NCBI GenBank assembly: GCA_002483445.1
Contig: DLHY01000135.1
Location: 13,807-49,521 of the forward strand
Length of the DNA: 35,715 nucleotides
Reading direction: 5' to 3'
DNA from: Blastocatellia bacterium UBA7656
Lineage (GTDB): Bacteria; Acidobacteriota; Blastocatellia; UBA7656
Below are positions 22,286 to 31,017 of the stretch, piece by piece. Each line of letters begins with the position of its first letter. Within the stretch, counting starts at the first letter, position 1. The translations under genes were made by a program, and so were the position numbers. Under the pieces are notes generated by a model, which saw only the letters and a program-made list of their open reading frames with translations, ran no database searches and was not told the DNA's origin.

Positions 22286-23749
22286 TTGGAACTCAGAGAT
22301 TTCACAATCAATTCATTGCGCCAACGAATTAAAGCGCGGGAAATCAAAGCCACAGATGTCTGCCATGCCTCGCTCGAACGGGCAGAAAAACTCACAGACC
22401 TCAACGCATTCATCACCCTTACCCCAGACCGCGCGCTCAAGCAGGCCGCCGAAATCGATCTGGCCGCTGACGCTGGCCGCCCTCTTCCGCCGCTCGCCGG
22501 AGCAGTCATCGCCATCAAGGACAATATGGTCATCCGCGGCGTGCGAACGACCGCTGGCTCAAAAATTCTTTTCAACTACAAACCGCCCTACACTGCAACT
22601 GTGGTCGAAAGATTGGAAGCAGCGGGCGCGGTCATCATCGGCAAGACGAACTGTGATGAGTTCGCAATGGGATCATCGAATGAAAATTCCGCCTACGGCC
22701 CTGTGAAAAATCCGTGGGACAGGGAGCGCGTCCCCGGAGGTTCTTCGGGCGGATCAGCCGTCGCGGTCTCGACAGGCATCGCGCTTGCCGCTTTAGGATC
22801 GGACACGGGCGGATCGATTCGCCAGCCTGCGAGTCTCACGGGAGTAGTCGGATTCAAACCGACCTACGGGCGTGTGTCGAGATACGGGTTGATCGCCTTC
22901 GGCTCGTCGCTCGATCAAATAGGCCCGTTCGCTAATTCAGTCGAAGACGCCGCGCTCGTCCTTTCGATCATCGCAGGTCGCGACCCGATTGATTCCACGT
23001 CGAGCGATGCGCCGGTGGATGATTATCTCGGCGCTGCAAAGGGAGACGTTCGCGGATTGAGAGTCGGCGTGCCGCGCCAGTATTACGGCACAGGGCTTGA
23101 CGAAGAAGTGAGAGCCAGCGTGGAATCAGCCATCAAAAAGCTCGAAGACCTCGGCGCGACAGTCGTCGACATCAGCCTTCCGAATACAGAATACGCAGTT
23201 CCGGTTTATTATCTGATCGCCACGGCTGAAGCGAGTTCGAATCTCGCCCGTTTCGACGGCGTGCGCTATGGGTTTCGCGCTGAAGAAGCCGACACGCTCA
23301 AGAGCATGTACAGTCGCACGCGCGATCAGGGTTTCGGCGCGGAAGTGAAGCGCAGAATAATGCTCGGCACCTACGCGCTCTCAGCCGGTTACTACGATGC
23401 ATATTACGGCAAAGCGCAACGAGTCCGATCACTGATCGAGCGCGATTTCCGCAACGCATTCGAGATGTGCGATGTGATAGCGACTCCTACATCGCCGACG
23501 CCCGCTTTCCGTCTGGGCGAAAAAACGGATGACCCGCTTGAGATGTACCTTTCGGACATCTATACCATCACGGCCAACCTCGCGGGCGTGCCGGGAGTGA
23601 GCCTCCCCTGCGGATTCACTTCCAACGGGCTGCCGATAGGATTGCAACTCATCGGGCGAAGGTTCGATGAAACGACTCTCGTTCGCGCCGCCAGCAATAT
23701 CGAACAGGCTATCGATCTCGATACGAAGCCGCCTGTCGAAGGCTTATGA
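22286..23749 (+). CDS. gatA: Asp/Glu-tRNA amidotransferase subunit A
   Basis: A 487-residue amidase, full length, that releases ammonia from glutamine for tRNA amidation. Catalytic residues are K78 (AIKDN), the cis-serine S153 and nucleophile S177 (GSDTGGSIRQPAS), all intact. The start is a TTG at 22286 with GGAGA 5 bases upstream; frames starting earlier run through the palindromic repeat and gatC. It is co-transcribed with gatC from 21801, and the transporter gene follows 3 bases after its stop. Confidence 0.95.
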   Translation: MELRDFTINSLRQRIKAREIKATDVCHASLERAEKLTDLNAFITLTPDRALKQAAEIDLAADAGRPLPPLAGAVIAIKDNMVIRGVRTTAGSKILFNYKPPYTATVVERLEAAGAVIIGKTNCDEFAMGSSNENSAYGPVKNPWDRERVPGGSSGGSAVAVSTGIALAALGSDTGGSIRQPASLTGVVGFKPTYGRVSRYGLIAFGSSLDQIGPFANSVEDAALVLSIIAGRDPIDSTSSDAPVDDYLGAAKGDVRGLRVGVPRQYYGTGLDEEVRASVESAIKKLEDLGATVVDISLPNTEYAVPVYYLIATAEASSNLARFDGVRYGFRAEEADTLKSMYSRTRDQGFGAEVKRRIMLGTYALSAGYYDAYYGKAQRVRSLIERDFRNAFEMCDVIATPTSPTPAFRLGEKTDDPLEMYLSDIYTITANLAGVPGVSLPCGFTSNGLPIGLQLIGRRFDETTLVRAASNIEQAIDLDTKPPVEGL

Positions 23750-23752
23750 GCG

Positions 23753-24751
23753 ATGGCATCGAACCTGGAAAGAGCCGCCAAAGCCAATCTTGAGTTGCAG
23801 ATCGAAGCGGAGCGATTCGGCTCAATCGATCTCGCGCTCATTCTGATGACTGTGATATGGGGCGCGAACTTCACCGCGATAAAGTATTCGCTCGAAGACC
23901 TGCTGCCTCTGAGCTTCAACGGGATGCGCTTCGTCATAGCCGCGACGGTTATGTTCTTCGTGCTGATGCTGTCGGGCAGAAGCTTCCGGGTTCCGCGACG
24001 AGACTTCTGGAAACTGGTCGGGCTTGGCGTTTTAGCCAACGCCATTTATCAATCGCTTTTCATAACCGGCATGGCGCACACGCGGACGGGCAACGCCGCG
24101 CTGATTGTTTCAACCACTCCGCTTTTTTCAGCCGTCATCGGATGGATGCGCAAGCAGGAGCATTTCACCTCTCGCGGAGTGGCGGGGCTTGCTCTGGCCT
24201 TTGGCGGAATCATGCTGATCATACTCAACGGCGACGCTCAGATGGAATTCGGCAGCACTATCTTTGGCGACCTGATACTGGTCGTCTCGACGATCTGCTG
24301 GACTGTTTACACCTTCGCCGCGAGAAACATGGTTCACACTCACGGCTCGCTCAAAGCGACGGCGATCATGATGATGAGCGGCACTCCCGTGTTTTTGATC
24401 ATCTGCGCGCCGTCGCTCATAAAGCAGAACTGGTCAGGGGTGCGACCACAGGCATGGATGGGTGTTGTTTACAGCGCGTTGTTCGCCATTGCGCTTGCGC
24501 ATCTGATCTGGAATTATGGCGTGCGAAGGCTCGGCTCGACGCGCACGGCTATTTATTCAAACTTCACTCCCGTAACAGCCATGCTCATCGTGTGGGCGTC
24601 GCGAGGGGAAGCGCCGACCGCAGGCCAGACCGCAGGCGCGGCGATTATCTTCATAGGGCTTTATTTCGTTCGTCACGGCATGATCGCCGTCGCCCCTGCC
24701 AAACAGGTGACGGAAGAGTTGGAAGAAAAACTCTGCCCCGGAAAGAATTGA
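23753..24751 (+). CDS. EamA-family drug/metabolite transporter (DMT)
   Basis: A 332-residue membrane protein with an N-terminal extension of about 20 residues and ten hydrophobic segments in two EamA halves. Typical signatures are LMTVIWGANFTAIKYSLEDL in the first half and LVVSTICWTVYTFAARN at the start of the second. DMT members export amino acids, nucleosides or drugs; the substrate is unknown. It starts 3 bases after the gatA stop, so it is translated from the gatCA transcript, although a functional link with tRNA amidation is not obvious. Confidence 0.9.
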   Translation: MASNLERAAKANLELQIEAERFGSIDLALILMTVIWGANFTAIKYSLEDLLPLSFNGMRFVIAATVMFFVLMLSGRSFRVPRRDFWKLVGLGVLANAIYQSLFITGMAHTRTGNAALIVSTTPLFSAVIGWMRKQEHFTSRGVAGLALAFGGIMLIILNGDAQMEFGSTIFGDLILVVSTICWTVYTFAARNMVHTHGSLKATAIMMMSGTPVFLIICAPSLIKQNWSGVRPQAWMGVVYSALFAIALAHLIWNYGVRRLGSTRTAIYSNFTPVTAMLIVWASRGEAPTAGQTAGAAIIFIGLYFVRHGMIAVAPAKQVTEELEEKLCPGKN

Positions 24752-24772
24752 GGCTCGCCGCGCCGCCAACTG

Positions 24773-25267
24773 TTATCGAAACGTGAATCCTGCGCGAAAA
24801 CCATAAATGTGAAAGTCAGATGAAGAAGTGGCCACGTGATCGCGAAACTCAAGCCTCAATCCCACGCGATTATGGAACCAGTAATTCACTCCTCCGCCGA
24901 AGTTGACCATATTGAAAGTGCCGTCTCGAAATGCCAGCGTGTAGCCGCCCGTGACGAAGGGAGCGAATTTGCCGTCTTTTTTTCCGAAGACATAAACCCC
25001 GTTGATCGAAGCCAGCCCCAGTCCGTTGTCGAGTTCGCGAGCCGGGGCGACGTATCCGATCTCTCCGCCTATGCCGAGACCTTTGTATAACACTCCCTCG
25101 CCGCCTCCGCCGAAGTGCAGAAGAAAAGTCGAATCGGTTCCACTCGGAGCGACGAAGGCATATCCCCATGCATTTCGTTCTTTGTCTGTCTGCGCTGAAG
25201 CGGTCACACACGAGATACAAAGAATAACGACGGTCATCATCAAAGCATTTCGCAAAATTATTTTCAC
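24773..25267 (-). CDS. Small outer-membrane beta-barrel protein
   Basis: A 164-residue secreted protein with a signal peptide (cleavage likely after TASAQ, about residue 26). The mature chain has alternating hydrophobic strands with Gly and aromatic girdles and ends in a Phe-containing C terminus (GFRAGFTFR), the signature of small OmpA/OmpW-like barrels. The start is a GTG at 25267 with GGGAGGATC upstream. It converges on the transporter gene, 21 bases apart. The ligand or role is unknown. Confidence 0.78.
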   Translation of the reverse strand: MKIILRNALMMTVVILCISCVTASAQTDKERNAWGYAFVAPSGTDSTFLLHFGGGGEGVLYKGLGIGGEIGYVAPARELDNGLGLASINGVYVFGKKDGKFAPFVTGGYTLAFRDGTFNMVNFGGGVNYWFHNRVGLRLEFRDHVATSSSDFHIYGFRAGFTFR

Positions 25268-26090
25268 AATTGATCCTCCCGATATTTTGTTCGTTCAATG
25301 ATTCGAGAGGCAATGATTGTGCCGCGCGAGGCTGCGCGTTGGTTCAACGCTTTAGGTTGATGAGGCTGAAAGGAGAGAGCAGTTTTTCTTCGACTTTAGT
25401 CCTGTGTTTGTTGCGCCGAGGTTGGAAGGACTCCGTAAGGTAGAACCATCAGGAAAGGTCGAACAAACAATCTCCTCGTCCTCTCGTCAGTGATTTTTCG
25501 ACCGTCTCAACAGGCTTGCATGTTTTTTAGATCACACTTGACAAAAACGACCCGTGGAATAGAATCTTCACGCGCAGTTGCAGGCGAACACGCCAGGGGA
25601 TGATGACTTACAGGAAATCTCATAGAAGTATCGCGGGAGTTTCCGGTGACAGGACTTCAAGAAATGTTCAAACAGGTCACGGACAGGCAGAGAAGCGGAT
25701 ATAGTCTTCACCAGAGGCAGCGTGACTGACAAGCTGTCAGGAGACTACGAAGAAACGGCTGCAACCCGCAACCGCCAGTGTCACAAGCGATTTCTGTAAG
25801 CTCTTTGCCCCTGCCTCGAATGCTCGGCGGGGTTTGCCCAAATTGGAAATCTAAGTACGCGGCAAAGCGACTCCTTTGCTTTGGTCGGCTGAAGAGCCGC
25901 CTTGCCTGATCACCATCCTCGATGAAAGGAGTGTGATTTCGTTAGCCTACAAAAAATCTCCTGACACCGCAATCACGAAAACCAGGTTCTAGTTGTGGTG
26001 TGCATACACGCAAATGGTCGGCGGGCTGATTGTCCAATCAGTCCCGCAACCTGATTAACCACTGATACAACAGAGTAAGGAGGAGAACAA
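25268..26090. other. Long non-coding region with potential structured RNA
   Basis: About 820 bases without a credible gene. The left part holds the upstream region of the barrel gene. From the promoter at 25538 onward, the strand toward the CxxCH gene contains several local inverted repeats: CTGACA-AGC-TGTCAG near 25730, a CCCC-GCC/GGCGGGG hairpin near 25810-25840, GCAAAG/CTTTGC near 25863-25880 and CGGCT-GAAG-AGCCG near 25886-25899. I could not match it to a known RNA family with confidence. Confidence 0.5.
25538..25565 (+). promoter_or_regulatory. Strong sigma-70 promoter with a 500-base untranslated leader
   Basis: A perfect TTGACA (25538-25543) and TAGAAT (25560-25565) with 16-base spacing. 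The next start codon with a good ribosome binding site is at 26091, so the transcript has about 520 untranslated bases or first makes a separate small RNA. Confidence 0.65.
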
Positions 26091-27968
26091 ATGAACCCCA
26101 GAACTTCAAGGCTTCTTAAGTGCATTGTCGTTCTCGTAGTAATGGTGATGATCCTCGAATCGGTCATGAATGCCGGTTCGACAGCCGGCCCGACCGTCCT
26201 GCTACAGTCGGGCGCTAAAGGCAGGCCGGTGGTATCCATAAAGCGTTTGCAGGAGGCCCTGCCTGATGCCAACGCCATTCTGAGGATTCAGTTTCCCAAT
26301 AACGAGCGGGCTGGCAAACAGTTCAGTCTGAAGATGAACGATGGCGTCACGCTGCATTTCCAGGATGACGGAAAGCGCGGGGATGAAAAGGCCGACGACG
26401 GCCTGCTGTCGAGTCCGATTAACGTCAACTTCGCCGCGGTCGAGGCAAACCGGAGCCGGATACTCGGCGTTCAGAAGGCGCTCAATGCCGATCTGACTGT
26501 CCCGCGATTCAGCGGACGGCTCCTTGTCGGGGAGACTCCAATGCAGGGTTCGGATCCGGACACGCTCCTAATCGACGACGGCACGGGCAGCGGGGAAGCC
26601 CTCGCGGCCCCCCTGGCCATCGACCCGGCCCGGTCACTGATGATTATTCACCCGAGCGTCATCGAGGACCCATCTCGTACATTCAATCCGTGTACCGATG
26701 TGGGAACTCGGATGGGCAAGTGGACTTTCGGGTACCTGATGACTCAGATGGCCAATCAGACACAGACCGGGATCGATCCCCGCGTATTCGCGCGCCAGTG
26801 GCTGGCCCATTGGGAGGCCCAGCAAACAATCAACGGGTTCGCAGTTCCGGGGCGACCGGCTGTCCGCGACAAAGTGATCATTCCGTGGGAGGCTGCAAGC
26901 GGGGGGCCGGGGTCTCTACTCGACCTTTCGGAAGCCCCATTCAGGTTGCTGGCCATAGTCAACCGAATTGACTTGCGCGGCAACAGCGGCTACACGCAAA
27001 ACAATGCAGGCGAAGCCCGCTTCGTTTTCGGCGTAATCGACAGGACAGCGAGTAACTCAACCTGTTGCGTCGTGTCAGAAATGACCGTGATCCTCGAATA
27101 TGGCATCGACCGCTCCGGTTGTGAACAGGTCAAGGCATGGGCGCAGCAGTGGGCGGCTCTCTCCTCGATTCCTATGCCGTCCGCCCAATTCAATCAGGCG
27201 CTTGAAAACATAACCGAGCAGTTCGTTCGCGCAGGCGTGGCGCCGCACAAGGTCAACGGCAGCGCGTTGAACCAACTCCGGACGAACGAATTCCTGCCCC
27301 CGCAAACCGGAAACTGGGAGTTGAGGGAGTTCAAGTTGACGCCTGGGTCTGAAGACCCCTTTGTGGCAAACGGCCAACTGAGAATGACTACCGTCAAGCT
27401 GACTCCCGATGAGCAATTCAACAACACCGCGACGCTGGGCAACTACATCGTAGCGAACCAGGCGCAGGTGTGTGCCGACCAGCACATCGTTCCGCTTCAG
27501 TTCGGCGGCGGGCCATTTCTGGGAGGGAACTCATTCGTCCCGCCGACTTTCTGGGATAGTCCGGCCTTCCTGTGTCCTCCGTCGGGCTGTAACCCCGAAT
27601 TCAAGTTCTCGTTCAACACCTGCAGCGGATGCCATTTCGGGGAGACGAACACGTCGTTCTATCACATCAGGCCGACTCCGTTCGGGCAGCCCCCGCTTCT
27701 GTCGCCGTTTTTGTCCGGGGTGGTGAACGTGAACGACCCAAGGTGTGGAACGCCCGTCAATACCTTCGACGAGATGAACCGACGGCGGATGATCCTCGAC
27801 CAGATAGCCAACCAGATATGCCCGCTGCCTTGCTCGACGTGTTGCCTTCAGACGGCGGCCATTGTGCCGACTTGTGAGTTTGAGGTGCTTACGATGGCCG
27901 CATCTGAGATCGTTTTTCTATCAGATGACCGGGCCGTATTGAAGACTAGCCCCGGGTTCGTACATTGA
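26091..27968 (+). CDS. Secreted protein with CxxCH motif, unknown function
   Basis: A 625-residue protein. The start follows AAGGAGGAG. A signal segment (about residues 8-30) targets it for export. The N-terminal part has a QDDGKRGDEKADDGLLSS element typical of choice-of-anchor/Ca-loop beta domains. The middle (about 180-430) is of unknown family. Residues 511-515 are CSGCH, a c-type haem attachment motif or a metal-binding site, inside FNTCSGCHFGET; the region RPTPFGQ follows. The C-terminal 60 residues contain further Cys clusters (CPLPCSTCC). It could be a monohaem cytochrome-like or metal-binding envelope protein. A strong terminator follows 21 bases after the stop. Confidence 0.75.
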   Translation: MNPRTSRLLKCIVVLVVMVMILESVMNAGSTAGPTVLLQSGAKGRPVVSIKRLQEALPDANAILRIQFPNNERAGKQFSLKMNDGVTLHFQDDGKRGDEKADDGLLSSPINVNFAAVEANRSRILGVQKALNADLTVPRFSGRLLVGETPMQGSDPDTLLIDDGTGSGEALAAPLAIDPARSLMIIHPSVIEDPSRTFNPCTDVGTRMGKWTFGYLMTQMANQTQTGIDPRVFARQWLAHWEAQQTINGFAVPGRPAVRDKVIIPWEAASGGPGSLLDLSEAPFRLLAIVNRIDLRGNSGYTQNNAGEARFVFGVIDRTASNSTCCVVSEMTVILEYGIDRSGCEQVKAWAQQWAALSSIPMPSAQFNQALENITEQFVRAGVAPHKVNGSALNQLRTNEFLPPQTGNWELREFKLTPGSEDPFVANGQLRMTTVKLTPDEQFNNTATLGNYIVANQAQVCADQHIVPLQFGGGPFLGGNSFVPPTFWDSPAFLCPPSGCNPEFKFSFNTCSGCHFGETNTSFYHIRPTPFGQPPLLSPFLSGVVNVNDPRCGTPVNTFDEMNRRRMILDQIANQICPLPCSTCCLQTAAIVPTCEFEVLTMAASEIVFLSDDRAVLKTSPGFVH

Positions 27969-27989
27969 CCCATGAGGTTACGCTTTGGG

Positions 27990-28025
27990 CCGGGGCGCTT
28001 CATTCCTGGAAGCGCCCCGGTTTTT
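27990..28025 (+). terminator. Strong intrinsic terminator of the CxxCH gene
   Basis: CCGGGGCGCTTC (27990-28001) pairs perfectly with GAAGCGCCCCGG (28009-28020), a 12-bp GC-rich stem with a 7-base loop, followed by five T residues. Confidence 0.92.
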
Positions 28026-28051
28026 GCTTGAAAGCCGTTTTGCGCTTGATT

Positions 28052-29662
28052 TTATCGCGCGGGCTGCGCCGTCGGTTTTTTATCGACCGGAAGGCGGTGA
28101 TCGAGATTCGCCACTCTCCACCCTGTTGTGAAAACCAGTCGGGTGATGCGCTCCATCTTTGCAAAGTCTATCTTATCGATATCGTCCGTCGTTCGATGAT
28201 AATCGCGATGGACGCCCGTGAAATAAAAAATCACCGGGATGCCATTCTTCGCATAGTTGTAGTGATCCGAGCGGTAATAGAAACGCTGCGGATGATTCTC
28301 GTCGTTGTAGGTGTAATCGAATCTCATCCGTATGGTTTCTTTGTTCGTCTCTTCGCTGATGCGATTGAGTTCGGTCGACAGCTTGTCGGCTCCAATCACA
28401 TAAACCGAATCCTTGTCGCACAGTTCCCGGTCGCGCGAATCCGTGTTATCCGGCTCGCGTGTGCGACCGATCATATCGATGTTGAAATTGGCGACGAGTT
28501 TCGCAAGCGGCACCGCAGGCTCGTGATCGGTGTTGAACAACGAGCCGAAAAGCCCAAGCTCCTCGCCCGTGTGAAAAATTATCAGCACTGATCGCCGGGG
28601 GCGCGCAAGCGAAAGAGCCTCGGCTATCTCAAGCACCGCGGAGGTTCCTGATCCGTCATCGTCTGCGCCGTTGTAAACTTCGCCCGCATTCGATGTCTTG
28701 AGGTGATCGTAGTGCGCGCTGAAGACGACGTATTCATCTTTAAGTTTCGGATCGGAGCCTTCGAGAACGCCGACGACATTCCCCGTAGTCGGCGCGCTGC
28801 GGGCTTCGACTTTCATCTTTATCTGAGCCGTTGCCGCGATACGAGCAGGCTCAAGCGGCTTCCCTGCCGGCCTTGTGAGATATGCTTCATCCCTGCCCAG
28901 AGATCGCGCAATGGCCCGCAGCATTTTCGGCCCCGCAAGCAGAGCAGGAAAAGGTTTGCCCGAATCCGTCGCGCGAGGCGGCAGGCTGGGAGATTCCTGC
29001 GAGATGTAACCTTTTATCTGATCCCAGACGAGGAGGATTTGAGGCGGCGGCGCGACCAGCGCGCCGAGCGCCCCGCGAGCGCGAAGCGCATTGATCCTCG
29101 ATTCATCATCATCCGCGGCCGCGCCCTTCAAAGCATCAGGCGCTCCGGGAACCATCACCACGATTTTGCCTTTCACGTCTATCTTCGCGAAATCGTCATA
29201 GTTGCTCCCAGGCGACGAGATTCCATAGCCGATGAACACCATCTCGCCATTCAAATCGATATCTTCGGGCGACTCGGAAACGAAGTCGTCACCGAATCTG
29301 AACTCTTCTTTTCCCGCGCTTGAGTTAAATATTATGCCGCTCGATTTATCGACAATGCGATAGCCCAAAGGCACTTTCTGAAAAAACGAGCCGTCGCGGG
29401 CCGCGCCGCGATAGCCATAAGATTCAAGCTGCGATGAGAGATAGCGCGCCGCGATGAGAATCGAAGGGCTGAAGGTGAAACGTCCGCCAAGCTCATCCGA
29501 AGCGAGAAAGCTCAAATGTCTTTTAAGATCGCGAACCGTAATGCTCGATGTCGCCGAGTCGGGCGGCAGCGGCAAATTATAGGCGCTTGCAAGGGAAGCC
29601 AACAGAAGGACGATGAGCGCCACAGCGCCCGACCCTTTTCTCAAACTGCTGCGATGATACAT
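28052..29662 (-). CDS. Secreted M28-family metallopeptidase
   Basis: A 536-residue exported aminopeptidase-like enzyme. The start at 29662 follows AAAGGAGATT; a signal peptide ends near residue 27. A PA-like insert (about 110-245) precedes the M28 catalytic domain. Zinc-binding and catalytic residues are H317 and D319 (SAHYDH), D335 (NGADDDGSG), E367/E368 (HTGEELGL), D396 (NIDMIG) and H489 (DYHRTTDD), all present. Such enzymes remove N-terminal residues from peptides in the envelope or outside. It is the last gene of a unit with the two M16 genes, giving a secreted peptide-degrading set. Confidence 0.9.
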   Translation of the reverse strand: MYHRSSLRKGSGAVALIVLLLASLASAYNLPLPPDSATSSITVRDLKRHLSFLASDELGGRFTFSPSILIAARYLSSQLESYGYRGAARDGSFFQKVPLGYRIVDKSSGIIFNSSAGKEEFRFGDDFVSESPEDIDLNGEMVFIGYGISSPGSNYDDFAKIDVKGKIVVMVPGAPDALKGAAADDDESRINALRARGALGALVAPPPQILLVWDQIKGYISQESPSLPPRATDSGKPFPALLAGPKMLRAIARSLGRDEAYLTRPAGKPLEPARIAATAQIKMKVEARSAPTTGNVVGVLEGSDPKLKDEYVVFSAHYDHLKTSNAGEVYNGADDDGSGTSAVLEIAEALSLARPRRSVLIIFHTGEELGLFGSLFNTDHEPAVPLAKLVANFNIDMIGRTREPDNTDSRDRELCDKDSVYVIGADKLSTELNRISEETNKETIRMRFDYTYNDENHPQRFYYRSDHYNYAKNGIPVIFYFTGVHRDYHRTTDDIDKIDFAKMERITRLVFTTGWRVANLDHRLPVDKKPTAQPAR

Positions 29663-29678
29663 TGAATCTCCTTTAGTT

Positions 29679-29726
29679 GGGTGATGGGTGATGGGGAGAA
29701 ACACCTCCGTACCCATCACCCATCAC
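29679..29726. repeat. Heptad repeat forming a 15-bp hairpin at the M16/M28 junction
   Basis: GGGTGAT occurs twice (29679-29692), and the block GTGATGGGTGATGGG (29681-29695) is an exact inverted copy of CCCATCACCCATCAC (29712-29726). The loop is 16 bases. The hairpin covers the stop codon of the upstream M16 gene and lies before the M28 ribosome binding site. Confidence 0.75.
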
Positions 29727-31017
29727 TGACCGGCCCGACTACGACAGTAGTCAGAGCTTCGGGGTGTATATGTCTTTCGGCGACTCGCGCTATGTCTTCG
29801 ATAGTGACTGCGCGAATCAGATCGGGATACTTTTGCAGATAATCGAAACCGAGATGATAAACCTCTGCATCGATGAGAAAGCCTGCCACTTGCGAGTTGG
29901 TCTGAAAATCGAAGACGAAATTTCCTGTCAGGTACGACTTCGCCGACTCGATCTCGTCAGGTGTGACAGGCTCGCGGGTTATGCGTTCGATTTCGCGCCT
30001 CAGCCCCTCGCGCGCCAGATCGAGATTTCCCGGCGCGGTGCCTATGTAGGCCACGAATCTTCCCGCATCGAGACCGGCGCTCGAAGTGATATTGCTGAAA
30101 GTGGAGTAGGCAAGCCCCTGCTCATCGCGCAGAATTCTCGGAATGCGCGACGTGAATCCGGGGCTTGATCCCAAAATCGTGTCCATCACGAGCAGCACGT
30201 AATAATCCTCGTTAGTCCGCTCTACGCCGAGATGTCCTATGAAGATATTGACCTGCTCTTTGGGCGCGCGGATGAACTTCTCCCGGGGCGCAGTCTGCCC
30301 TGTGGGTCGAGGCAAAGCGGGAAGCTCGAACCGGGTGTCGCGTTGCCACTCGCCGAACGTTTGTTCCACCTCGCGGATAATATCAGCCGTCCTGAAATCT
30401 CCGACTATCGCAAGCAGAGTATTGTTAGGAACGAAGAAGCGGCGATAAAAATCAACAGCGTCATCGCGGGTCAGTTCGCTGACTGATTTTTCATAGCCTA
30501 CCGGCGGGCGATGTCGGGGTGTGCCGCGAAAAATGATTTCATTGAACGCATCCGAAGCCAGAGTGCGAGGCACATCGAGTCGGCTCTTGATCTGCGCCAA
30601 GCGACGGTCTCTTTGCCTCGCGACCTGATCTTCAGGAAAAGTGGCGTTCATCAAAACGTCGCCGATAATGCCGAGACCCGTGTTGAAATCCTTCGCAAGC
30701 ACGATGGTGTGAGCGCCGCTTACCTGATAATCGCCGACTGTTGCAAGTCGCGCGCCGACTGCTTCTATTTCTTCGGCAATCTGTTGAGAGGTTCGCGCGC
30801 GAGTGCCTTCATCGATCAACTCGCCGACGAGCGATGCGAGGCCGGCCTTTGCGTCTCCTTCATATCGCGAGCCTGCCATCACTACGGCGTTGATGGAAAT
30901 CGAAGGCGTCGAGCGATCTTCCGAAAGCAGAAGAACGAGGCCGTTTGGAAACTCTATGCGCTCGACATCGAGGCGAATTCCCCGTGGAGCGTCGCTTCGG
31001 GCAAAAACTGAATTCAA
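29716..31017 (-). CDS. M16 peptidase-like, non-catalytic subunit
   Basis: A 433-residue M16 (insulinase-like) protein. The zinc motif HxxEH is missing: the position reads ASLVGEL, with none of the three metal ligands, so it should be a substrate-binding partner rather than an enzyme. It retains the M16 fold features, including the VERTNEDYYVLLVMDTILGS and GLRREIERI segments. It starts with TTG at 31017, immediately after the stop of the catalytic M16 gene, with GGAAGG upstream. The pair resembles the alpha/beta arrangement of mitochondrial processing peptidase and bacterial heterodimeric M16 enzymes. Confidence 0.88.
   Translation of the reverse strand: MNSVFARSDAPRGIRLDVERIEFPNGLVLLLSEDRSTPSISINAVVMAGSRYEGDAKAGLASLVGELIDEGTRARTSQQIAEEIEAVGARLATVGDYQVSGAHTIVLAKDFNTGLGIIGDVLMNATFPEDQVARQRDRRLAQIKSRLDVPRTLASDAFNEIIFRGTPRHRPPVGYEKSVSELTRDDAVDFYRRFFVPNNTLLAIVGDFRTADIIREVEQTFGEWQRDTRFELPALPRPTGQTAPREKFIRAPKEQVNIFIGHLGVERTNEDYYVLLVMDTILGSSPGFTSRIPRILRDEQGLAYSTFSNITSSAGLDAGRFVAYIGTAPGNLDLAREGLRREIERITREPVTPDEIESAKSYLTGNFVFDFQTNSQVAGFLIDAEVYHLGFDYLQKYPDLIRAVTIEDIARVAERHIHPEALTTVVVGPVSDG

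Noticed and set aside
25740..25790. Possible cobalamin or SAM riboswitch
   Set aside because: CAGGAGAC and CCCGCAAC look like cobalamin boxes, but they occur in the wrong order and the surrounding helices are missing.
25810..25920. Possible cyclic-di-GMP-I (GEMM) riboswitch before the CxxCH gene
   Set aside because: A short stretch recalls the ACGCAAAGC motif, but the needed GNRA-capped helix and the receptor strand could not be paired. Kept only as an unassigned leader.
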